Assembly: GCA_013398055.1 (NCBI GenBank)
Contig: VZRS01002658.1
Location: 194,864 to 258,863, forward strand
Reading direction: 5' to 3'
DNA from: Ifrita kowaldi
Lineage: Eukaryota; Chordata; Aves; Passeriformes; Cinclosomatidae
DNA length: 64,000 nt
Shown here: piece by piece, positions 27,901-39,900 of the stretch
Numbering within the stretch: the stretch's first letter is position 1
How the letters are laid out: the number at the start of each line of letters is the position of its first letter
Program-made: the position numbers and the translations under genes
The notes under the pieces: generated by a model
What the model was told of the DNA's origin: nothing
Seen by the model: only the letters and a program-made list of their open reading frames with translations
Databases searched by the model: none

Positions 27901-30900
27901 CTTTCACTGATTTTAAGCACAGAAAGCCAAAATGAAAATCTTGACAGGACCACTAAATATATTGTAAAGTTTTTGTTACAACAGGGACGTAAAAGTTCCC
28001 TGAATTTAGAGTATTCTTCTAAATTTACATTTGCACAAGTCATCCAGCAAATGAGTTGCACATAAAATAGCATTATAATATATTTTATAGCCCACGATGC
28101 TATAAAATAATAGAGTATTATTTTAAATAGAAGTTCATGTCATACTTTATGGAATGAACTGCTTGTTATAATGAGCTTTCTTCATTGCTCCACAAATAAT
28201 TATATGAGTATTTCTCTCATAACACACCTCTAATGAACCTTTTTTTCTTAACCTGCAAAGACAAAGACGCACAGATACATTTCTTCCATTAAATTCTCCC
28301 TCTTCAGGATGAGGATTGATTTTTGTGCTGTTTTCTTCCCATACCTGGTCGAGCCAGACGTATCAGAGATATGTAAACGTCATGGCAGTCTCGTTCCTGA
28401 GGGATGACCAGCTGGATGACCTGGAAGTTCTTGCAGCGGATCAGTAATGGGCAACCAGTGGCAGTGGTGGCCTGCTTCTCAATAGAGGAAATTTGGCTGT
28501 GGAGAACCTGCAGGGAATTGAAAACAGTAATGCTAGCCAAATCTTTAAGAAGAAAGTAATTATTTACAGTGATGCGCCAGGTCAGGCACAGTAGCTTCCA
28601 CTACTGTTTCAGAAAACCCCCACGCTCCTCCTCTTGTAGTTTGGTTCCTATCTCCAGCTTCAGGCTCAAGCAGCTTGATACCTCACCTACAGACAAAGAG
28701 GCATTTTGGAGTGTTTCAGCTGCTCAAACATCAGCCTGCTCATGCTACCCAAAGCTTTTTGTTTGCTTGCTTTAGTGTAAGCTAGTGGTTGTCAAAGCTA
28801 TTTTCATCTATTTGCACAGTGAAAAGATGAACAAGCATCACTTCTATAAGGCTAAAATATTGTGCCTCCTCATGGGCAGAATGGTAATGCTGATACAATT
28901 TTAAATACTGCATCAAATGAGATGAAACATTACAATAAAAACCTGGTCAGGAATAGTGAGATCAGAGGAAGATGGAGTTAATTAGTACAAAAATGGACAA
29001 GGGGTGCATCATTAAGCCACATAAAAGACTCTCAAATGTATGACATGGAGCAATAGCTGTACTTATATGTGTACACATGTGCTGGTTTTGGCTGGGTAGA
29101 GTTAATTTCCTTCACAGTGGCTGGTATGGGGCTGTGTTTTGGATTTGCACTGAACACAGCTGATAACAGAGAGATGGCTTTGTTATTGCTCACACAGAGC
29201 CAAGGCCTACTGCAATGCTGGCAAGGAGACTGAGAGTATACGGGGGGTTGGGAAGAGACACAGTCAGGACAGCTGACCCCAACTGACCAAAAGGATATTC
29301 CAGACCATATGGCACCATGCTCAGTATAGAAAGTGGGAGGAAGGAGGATGCAGGGCACATGGAGTGATGGTTTTTGTCTTCCCAAGCCACTGTTACAAGT
29401 GATGGGGGCCTGTTCTCCTGGAGATGGCTGAACACCTGCCTGTCCATGGGAAGCAGTGAATTCATTCCTTCTTTTGCTTTGCCTGTGTGTATGGCTTTTG
29501 CTTTCCCTATTAAACTGTCTTTATCTTAACCCATGAGTCTTCTACCTTCTACCCTTTAGATTCTCTCCCGGATTCTGCTGGTTGGAAGAATGAGCGAGTG
29601 ACTGTGTGGGGCTTGGTCAATGCCTGGGGTTAAACCACAACAAAATGCAACGTATGTTGTCAATCAATCAAAACAGTAAATTCAAAATACTAACTTATAA
29701 AAAAAATTAAAGTATTAAACTGACAAAATCACTGATTCAACACTAGCAGTAAGGGAGAACACCAAGAAGTGACAAAGCCAAGGAAGTAGTTGGCATTCAA
29801 GACATTTCTCCTCAGTTCTTCCTGGATGACAGGAGCAACAGTGCAGTTTACAGCAGCTGTTCCTCAGTCAACCACATCTGGTATTCATACAGTGAAGGCC
29901 TTCTACTCCTCTTACCATATCATAGTATCTGGAATCCACTGAAAATTTTTGAAAATTACTAGGCTGGAACTTCACATGGCATCATAAAAGCATCCACATA
30001 AACTAATTTACTATGTTTAAAGTGTTTTGGAAGTAATTTTCAAATTATCATCAGTAAAGTGCCATGCACTTACAGCTAAGTGAAATAACAAAAATTCATA
30101 CCCAGGTTTCTTTGCGAGTTTCAGAACCATTCTCCACAAATATGACATGGGTAGCTGTTAAATACAAGGTTCCCACCACAGCTCTTCTTGAAGATAAACG
30201 ATCAAGTAACCTCACATTTTCCACCTATACAAAAAAGTGACAGAGAAAAAAAAGAAATAATTAGGCTATGACAGAGAGCTCAATAGTGAGAGCTCAATGT
30301 TCACATTTTGTCTATTACAAAGTTATTTTCAGCACAACATTAAATATTAAAGAAGTATAAATATATGAGAAAATGTGATTATACTATGTGATCTATTTCC
30401 AAATCTTCCTTAATGTACCTTTTTTCCCCTCTCTTGTTGTACGTCTCTATCCAACAACCTGTTTAGTAACACTTCCAAAGACAATTTCTCAGTTGAGCTC
30501 TTCCTTGTGATCTCATCTTACCAAAACACTGTGACAGCAAGGCAGGCCCTGTCTTTCAGCTAAACTCTAGCTCCATGTTTTCCATTCTAGCCATTCCAGC
30601 TAAATTAAAATAATAATAATAAAAAGCAGGAGATAATAGTGGTAGAGTGTCTTACTTCAATGGGTCTCACTCAGGCAAATTTTCTCCCATGCAAATCTCT
30701 GTTAAGATTTAAAACAACGTTAAAAGAGTTTAAAAGAAACATTTTGATGCTTGTCCCTACATTCCTGTTAATGCAGACAGCAGAGGTCACACTGGAAGTT
30801 TTGCCTTCGGTCACTTTTCAATGGGACTCAAGAACTCCACTTCCACTGCTCTCCCACCTTGGGCACAAAATGGGCATTCTCTCTTCGCTGCACTCCCGAC

Positions 30901-33900
30901 AACAGGAGGTTATTAACTATAGATCCATAACACTTTATTAACTCTCAGATCACCAGCCTGTGACTTGTACATCATTAATATTTTGCATATGGCATACACT
31001 ATAGGCACCTATTAGGGGTAGGAACCAGATGATCTCTAAGGTCCCTTTGAACACAAACCATTCTAGGCTTCTATGATTTCTGACTGAGAAACTAGAATAA
31101 TAAAAAAAAAACCAAATTGGATATTCAGTGGGATGAAACCTGCCCAAAACAGTTACCAATTTGCCACCACGGATTTGATGGATCTTCTATTATAACGATT
31201 TTAAAACTAAAATTAGTTGGTTTTCCTGAAAAACAGAATGCCAGCATCTGAGGATTACATGTTTGCAATGTGTATTTAAAATATATTGCACTATTTTAAA
31301 AATAGGAATAAAGAAAACCTTAAAATGAAAATAAGCCAGTTTAGTAGCAAACAATTATTAAAGCAGAGTCTTCTCCCTCAAGGCCAGTTATAATTTGTTT
31401 TAAACAAAAATAAAACTATTTATTAAAAAAAAAACCCCAAAACTCCTAGAAAGCATGGATGAAGTCTTTTCCCAGGGCCATCTACTTCAGAGGTCATGTA
31501 TTGGCTTGAGAAGGAATGGAAGAAACACAATATTAACCCAGCAGTAAGCAAAAGAGGAGGGATGACACAGAAGAAAAACCTAGGCAGTGCCCTTCTAAAA
31601 GGGACCCACAGAAACAATAAAAATCAGCATTGTCTGGATGACAAAAGGTCCCTACACTGCAGTCCAGCCAACAAGGACTCTGCTGCACAGGCACTGATCT
31701 TGCACAAGGCATTCATCACCCCAGCCTACAAAGTGAGCTGGCATGGGCCATGAAACACAAGCAAAGCAGGCAACCACACAGCGGGGCAGGGCAGAGGGAT
31801 GAATTTCCAGACCTCCCAGGTCACATCCTTCCCCCCTCATCAATCACAGCCCCACGACTGAAAAATGCTAACCAACAAAGCTCCTCTTTGGTCGTGGTTT
31901 GTTTTTCTTTTAATAAAGAGCTACAAATAAATTAAAGGTTGGATGTGAATGAATAGGAACAATTGCAGAAAGAGCTATGTGGTAAGTCTGATTTCATCAA
32001 AGCAAATTCAGTTGCTGCACCAGGGGAGATCAGAATTCACCTCTCCCTGCAGTTTGTCTCTCAAGAACACAGTTGCAGCAGCCGAAGGAAGAGTGTGAGA
32101 GGCAGGCATGTACTCATGCTCCCTCAGGATCGCAGCACTGGGGCCTTCTGAAGCTGAGGTCATACTTTTTAATAGCTGTAACTGTGTTTACATTCCATTA
32201 ATTTTATTAAATAACATTTTGAATCTCTGTAACCTATTGGCATCCAAAACACCCTGTGAGAGTGAACTTCATATTTCAGCTCTACGTTGTACAATAAAAT
32301 CCCTTCCTCCCGCTCTCTTTTGAATCTGCCACCAGTAACGTGCCACACGTGCTGTTACAGATCCTTCCCTCCGTCCTCGTGTTCCAAGAGTGAAGGGCCC
32401 AACTTTATGCAGTTGTGACCTTTATGGAAGCCATTCCAGACAAGCTCTTCCACACTTTGATTATTCCACATGAGGTCTACTTCCTGAGAAGAGGCCAAAA
32501 GTGCAAACAGAATTCAAAAGCTGGATTTATGACAGGTTTTTGTAGTTTGTGTAGTAGAATAGTGATGTTTGCTGTTTTGCTTTCTATTCAGTTTTTAAAA
32601 GTTCTGAAACATTGCTTGCTTTTTCGTCCTCTGCTGAACACAGTGGGGTTTGGGTTAGTTGCTTTTTGGGTTTTTTTGGTTTTTTCTAGAACCAGCAATT
32701 GTAACTCTTAGTCATGCCTGCATACATAAGTTAAGATCTACCTGCCTTGTGTATTATTTTATATTTATTAATGATAAATTTAGTCCATCAGTATAATGAG
32801 GCATTGCTCAATCTTCAATTTCATTCTGCTGATCAAAGGATTCAGAGAATGAGCCTTCTTTCTTCTTCTGCACCCTCCCAATCAGGAAAAGAAAACCAAG
32901 ACCAGCAGTGGCTTTAAACCTACAGAATTTGGGAATAGAAGAGATGGGAATATGTTCATTTCCACAAGAGGGGAACACACGTTGCAACAGTGCTTTGGAA
33001 GAAGAGGAGTTTTTCTATCTAAAAAGTCACAGCATGCTGAGAAATCACCATTAATAGCCAAAATTTAATATCAGAAAGAGATAATCATTATTTTTCTATT
33101 TTTTTTCCTAAAAAACAATGCTCCATTTTCTCACCAAAATGACTGTAGTCTTTATTGGAGAATGTACGAAATTATGTATGTACATGCCAGGAAAAAGCAT
33201 AGAGACCATGTATCTTGGTTTAAAAGACAGGTGTCTGCTAAGGAAGGCAGGAGCATCCCTTGGAATGGAAAATGTAACCTCCTTCCCTCCGAATTACAAT
33301 AATTTTGAAATTGAGGGGCTTTCAGGCAAAGATAAGAGAAATAGGAATAACAGTTCCTTACTAATATATATATAACAAGGCAGTAACACAGAAACACTGG
33401 CTTAACCTGTCAGAGTCAGGATACAACCTGACACCCTGTCGGGCAGGGTGGTGGTAGCAGTCTGATTAAATGGTGCCTGCAGTCCTCTTGGAGTGATAGG
33501 TATGGTTTTGTTGAAGCAGTGATCCTGTAGAAGGGTCTGGTGTGCCTCTGAAAGTCCAGTGGTGGTTATGTAGCTCTGGTTCTGTGGGAGCCCAGTAGGT
33601 AAGGACTGAGTATGGTGTTCCAAACCTCAGATTATATCCAGGTAGGAATGCTTGGTTCCTCCCCCTGGGCGGAGCATCTCACAATGGGATGAGGTAATTT
33701 TATGAGTCATGCAGTGAGGCTTGATGCCCACCAACAGAAGATATCTCTCTGGAGGGAGTTATCAGGGATGTGTCATGGAAGAGAAAGAACCCTGCCCCAC
33801 CTGGTTTCAACAGATGGTGATACAATGCATACTTTTGGTTACATCTTCCATTGTAACCTAAGACACCACGCACATGGGCTTTGCCTAAAATGAACAGCTG

Positions 33901-36900
33901 GTGGGAGAGACCAGATCAGAAAACAGAAATCTGTAAAGCTGAGACCTGGAAGACCTCAAGGAGCTAAAAGCAAAGCATTAACCAAAGCAGTCTAGAGAGT
34001 GGCATCTAAGTAAAACTTCGATAATTTAAATAATTAATTTGAAGCTCTTGCCCCCGTCTTCTTTTTTTTTTTTTCCCCTGATGACTGTGGTTGTCTAGGC
34101 CTAAAGAAAAGGCCACCAGGAGATTTATTTCAATGACTACAACTGCTTACATGGAGATAAATAAAGTTGCCCAGAAACTCTATTTTCAATGCAACACAGA
34201 TGACAGAAAAAAGGAGGCAAAAATAGAAGTTAAAGGGAACGCAGATTAAGAACAGATGGAAGGCATTTTTTACTCAGAGAATAAACATGACAAATGACTT
34301 ACGAACAAGGTTGCCAGGAGGTCATTCAAGAAAAAAATGTCATATTAGGGAAAATCATGGGCAAAAGTTTTCTTCAGGTACAACTCCCACCAGTTTCAAT
34401 GGGACTCCCACCTAAGGAAGAATGGCAAGTATATGACCCTGAAAGTGTTTGGAAAAGTTTCCATGCCAAAATGTTATTCCTAAAAATATTCATGTACCCT
34501 AATTTGTTTTCATTTTTAGTTTAGATAACTTTTTAAATAAGCTTTGACTGCATGGCCTATATTTGAATGCTTTTTGAATATGCTACCTTTGTCCTCACGT
34601 CTTAAAGCTGTTTCTCCAAACACGTCAGCATGGCAAAACAGTGCAGAAGTTCCTGCTACTATTTCAGGCTGTTCACAGTTCCACATGGGAAAGCTTCTTC
34701 AGATAAACACAGGAACAGTTCTGACTGTGGGCTCAGACTGAGCAGGGAAAGGGGAGAGAAGCAAAACGGGCAGATTGGCCAGAACTGGAGCTTCCTGTCA
34801 CAGCAAAGCTCATGTGCAGAGATGCTATCTGGCAAAAAAATGGTCTCTACTGTAGGATTTTCAAATGAAGTGAAATTTCGAATTATGAAAAACCATCTCA
34901 AAGAGTTTTGCTCTCACTACACAGATTTTATGTGTTTGCTCCCTATGCATTAGCTAACCTGAATAGAAGACACATGAACAGCCAGTTTGGCCATGGTCAC
35001 CACTGACCTGCCCATTATCACTGAGCATCTTGAAGAAGCTGAAAAGCCTACTTGTCAGCCAAGAACAAAAGAGATCAGCTCCCGTATTACCAAATGTCCC
35101 CCGTTCCTTTAGGAGGAACCCTGACTAATTTGTCTCCTCCAATTCCTTATCACAAGGAGAAAGGCCAGAAAACCCTCCCAGTCAGGAGAAAGCTGCCAAT
35201 TAAAGGTAAGCAGGGAATGTCCTCACTTAGGTCACATCCTCAGGAGCTTCTCTATTGTTCACAGCTAAAATTCTTCGCTTTGCAACAACCTGTGAAAGCA
35301 AGTTTCATATAAAAGCTGATAAAGTACCTTGAAATTTGACTGTACAAATGAGTTTCAGTGATTCTTCAAGGGTAAAGAAAGGTCACTTTCACGAAGATCT
35401 CTGCTGCTGAAAAGGTTGACCCACAGCCAAGGAACGGGGCTGGGCCCTAGGGGAACACACCCCTACAAATGCTTCTTCTTGTCCATCCCCTTGGGCTCCT
35501 AGACTGACATGGGATTTCTGCTGCCTTCCCTACTCTCCTTATGATGTTATGCACATGAGTAAAAGCAGGAAGAAACCGCATCCTGGGAATTCATGACAGG
35601 ACTCTCACTGGCCTCAGCACTGCAGGCAGACAAAAGCTAAGGGAAGAGCTTGTGAAAGCCAAAAGCCTGAGCCTAATGAGAAAAAATGAGCACAGCTGGT
35701 ATGGTTTGAGGCCAAGTGGAATATTTGAGCTTTCTTCACCCTGGTTGACCCCAGCTATCCATGTGTTTAGCATAATTCCTGAGAGTGAAAAAAGACAACA
35801 TGGAAAAGATCAAATGCTATTACTTCTTTTTTCAACACAAAGATAGTAGTATTGTACTTGTTAAACAAAATATACAATAAGTGATCTTTTTTGCATGACC
35901 TTGGAACACAAATAAAAGAAATCTGAATTGCCAGTTGATGCTGCCTTTTAATGTGGTTTCTATTCTATTACATAAGAATCATAAAAACTGTACTTGATCC
36001 ATGTTACTTTTTTGTATTTCCATCTTTGAAAAGACCTGCCAAGTGAAATAATGCACAATCAGTCTACGAAGTTAGATGGCTGCATATGTCAAAAGACTCA
36101 AACAAAGCCAAAAGTAAATCACTAAATTTAAGCAAAGACACCTTAAGATATGCATTGTAAAAAGTTTCCTCAGGGCAAATCTGGCAGGATGTGGGAAAAT
36201 ATTCAAGAAAAATCTGAACAAGTTTAATTTGCTAAAGGACTAAAGTAAAATGAAAACACTGGAAAAGAGCTGAAAAAAGAATAAGGAATGATTCATAATA
36301 GCAAGACAGAGAACAAACTACCTAATAATTTGGCTTAAAAAAAAAAAAGCAACTATTGTCTGCTAAGATCTATGAAAAGAGTGAGGTCAGCACCACATTA
36401 TCAGATATACCTGAGTAGCAGCTGTATATGGGAGCAGTAAACAGGAACCTATTACAAGAGTATTGAGCATTGCAATATGGTGTCAACTTTGTAACACAAG
36501 CTCATATATGAAGTTTTCTCTTTCAGTCTGTATTAGACCTCATTTATCTAGAAAAGGAGAAGACAGCAACTAAGTGTATTCTACTAAAAATCCTATCTAA
36601 GAGCTTAAATCTAGGAAAAATACGGCTTCCTCAAGGCAGTAAATCTTAATACACTTGCCAAATTTGTTTAGATTTGGCTCTGAAAAGATATATAGGGAGA
36701 AAGAATTCTCCATGCAGCCAAGAAAATACTGAAAAGAAATATATCCTTAAACTCCTGTATTTGATACAGACTCTTCTGTTCCATATTTAAAACCATGCCC
36801 TGTTCAGCAGCCTATTTTAGAGCAGCAGTACCAAGCCATTTCAGCTGTGCAGGCCACAAGAGATTTGCATTAAAAATGGATTTGTAGGACTCCCTTTTCC

Positions 36901-39900
36901 GGTGGTAGGGACCTGTCTTTCTCCGCAGAGTACACCTGCACAGCAGGAAATGTCAGTGTGCATTTTCTATTGCAAATAGATCATTCCTTTAGTTTACAGA
37001 CATCAATAGCTCAAATACCACCCACTTGGGTCCATTAACAGCAGGCCTAGAGATTCCAGCCTTGACCACCCCAAAGCCAAACTTCCCAAATCCTTCATTC
37101 CAACCTCAGTCTCCTACTATGCATGAAAAAAATCAAAGAGGACCCTGCAGACATGCTGTCTTAATGATTTTCAGTACTATTTTTCAAGTGCAATAAGGTT
37201 TAGAGTTACTGGTTTAGACACAAATACCAAGACAACAAATTAAAATACATGACTATCCATGATTTTTAGAGCTTGTTTTTTGACTTTATCCAGCTACCTC
37301 TTTATTGAGTGTCACATTATTGAAAATATGAAAGTCTGTGTGATCTTTTAACCATTTCTGACTAAGTATTTTGAGGATAATGGCTGTTATAAGATTTTGT
37401 TTAAATCAAAACTCACACTAATAAGAAGGTAGCTTGATGACTCTAACTCAAAACAAATATTTTACAACAAAATTCAAAACAGATATTTTAATCCCACAAC
37501 ATGAGGATATTTTCTGCAGTTCCTTTTTTCTTGTTATCCACCTCCAGTCTGATGTTACTACAGAACATTTTCTGGCATAGTATACTACAAAGTTCACTTG
37601 TATTACATTTATCCATTGTGCTCAAAGCTTCATAGCACAAAGATGGAATAAATAGAACCCAAAGAAAACTAAATTGCATTCTAAATAAGAAAGACTTATT
37701 AATAAGAAAAAATCCAGAACTCACAAAATCAGAGTTAAATGTGTCCAAGATTAGTGTAGATGTTTGAATACATCATTTGACTAAAGTAGTAGAGTGACAT
37801 ATTTAAAACCATTAAACATTACTGGACCCAGAGCAGGCTAAACAATTTTTGACCATGATGTGAAGAGAGAAAACAGTTATGGAATCAGAAAACACCAGCT
37901 GAATTGTAAGACTCACTGTTCTAAATTGTAGACTTAGAGGAAAGAACAGAAATCTCCTTCACACAATACTCGAAAAGCGGAAAATCAATTTGGCACTTAA
38001 AAGACATTGCAGTAACGTGTCTGCTGTAACCTAATGACCCAAAACACCAATAAAAGGCAAAGGCCATGCCAGCCTCACCTCTTCTAGCTTTTCTAAGTAG
38101 CAAACTAAATGAAAGTTTAGCCAAACTCTAGTACTATAGTGAAGTGCCTGTGGCATTCCATTCCCCAGGTTGTGGGGGAAACTTCCAGTCCACATCCCTA
38201 GGTGTTTCCTGATAATCACCTCAGGACTGCTGTCACCTTTCTACATAACTGAAAATAAATCAAACTTTTCCAAAAGGAATTGTAGCTTGGATACAGAGAA
38301 CACAACTATAATATCACATCTTATCTCAGCAGAAGGCACACAGAGAGCAGTGGCAGAATATGCCAAATTACCTTAAAAAAAAAAAAGGTGGAGATCCAGC
38401 AACCCAGAACCTGTAGTTGGAGAGTAAAGACTGGGCATGCTGGGTTCAGTTTTGCTATTGACCTGGATAAGCACCTGGACAAATATTTTGCCTTTTACAT
38501 TGTCATATATAAAGTGGATATAAATTATATGGGTCTCCCGATGGAGAGTTCGTGAAAAAGTATGTGTCATAAAACTTTATAAAAAAACAAGAATTATGGA
38601 AAGTAGATTAAAAACAAAAGCAAACACACAACTCATTTACACATGCTGGAAATTTGTTCTGTGAAGCATCTGGCAGAAAGATTTGTCATTAACGTGGGAA
38701 CATATCTTAAATTCTGCCTGAGAGAGGCATCATCGAAAGGAAATACCTCACCATAACATCACAAAAATGAAAGCACTCGAGCAACTCAAGTCATCCCAAG
38801 TATTCTGTTAGGAGCCAAAAGAATTTCTGGGCTAAGTCCACTGAAGACAGCTAGTACACCAGGGATAAATCTGATATGCTCTTTATTATAATGCCATTCA
38901 GTAGGCCTGCTGCCAATATACAAAGACAAATGATATGTAGAGTTACAAATAAAGTAACTGTTAGCGACAGTGCATGAAGTCGCCCCATGAACATATCTAC
39001 AGAGCTCTGTGTCTATCATCCTGTTCATGATCAGACATATCTCTACACATGCTCATAAAACGTGCTTCTAATATGTTCAAAAGTATTGCTGATTTCTTTT
39101 TTTCTGACTGTTATGAGCCGTTTGTCATATTTTGGGTCTGGAGAGTTATCCTAAGCTATCCTGCTGTTCAATCCAAATTCATGTCAGCCACTGGTTTGAC
39201 TAATTTTTAATTTTTAAAAGGGTATGGGAGTTATATATAATTCTATTTAGCAATGAGGGACTGTTTCCAACTCTTAAATTACAGCCTTCATACATAGGAT
39301 GGCATTCACCTTGAGAAAATGTAGTGCCTACGTGTTCATACAGGCATACATCACGTATGCACCCTATTTCTACCAAGAGTATAATGATAGAACAGTAGTG
39401 GCCAGTACATCAAATAGTGTGTCAGCAGGTGGATACACACAGTCTGTTAGGAAAGCACCAGAATGGCTTTTGCAGTGGGAAATCCTACTCCAGAAGAGTC
39501 TTGCAAAACAGTGTGGGGGCAAAAGAGACACATAGGAGCTTCAGCACAGACAAACGAAAGTAGAATACCTACAGAAAAAACAACCTAAAACATATCTGCA
39601 GAACAATGGACTCGACACAGGAAGGAGGCCTTGGGGTCATTGACGACATTTCTCTGAAATTATCAGAATCTGGCGGGTTGTGATCAAGATTTACTGTGAA
39701 GGTGTGCATAAGGTGAATATGGAATTTTTATTGAACAAATCCTTGAAGCTAGAATGAAGAAATACTGAAGGAAGCTACTCAGGACTTTTTAACAGAAGAA
39801 GGTAATTTTTGTAAAGCCACAACCTTCTGGAACTTGCTTCCATGCAGGCTGTGGAGCCAGAGAGTGTCAGCCTGTCTGTAAGGAGCTCTGGCTAACTCAC

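Larger units (their letters stand above)
3918..30101 (-). other. MTMR7: MTMR7 introns 2-13
   Basis: Intron sizes in transcript order from intron 2: 1594, 3578, 1555, 650, 4877, 4774, 1968, 803, 1638, 1159, 1634 and 481 bp. They are AT-rich with scattered poly(A)/poly(T) runs. Recognised contents are a solo LTR (29080-29642, intron 2), a 79-bp palindrome (20545-20623, intron 6), a 28-bp palindrome (11114-11141, intron 8) and a small hairpin (28081-28109, intron 3). A locally GC-richer patch at about 13980-14450 in intron 7 has no recognised identity. I see nothing else that can be named in these introns. Confidence 0.8.

Noticed and set aside
32165..32400. Possible mRNA-derived segment with AATAAA in intron 1
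   Set aside because: Looks like a transcribed 3' end at first sight, but no poly(A) tail, target duplication or recognised parent gene could be found.
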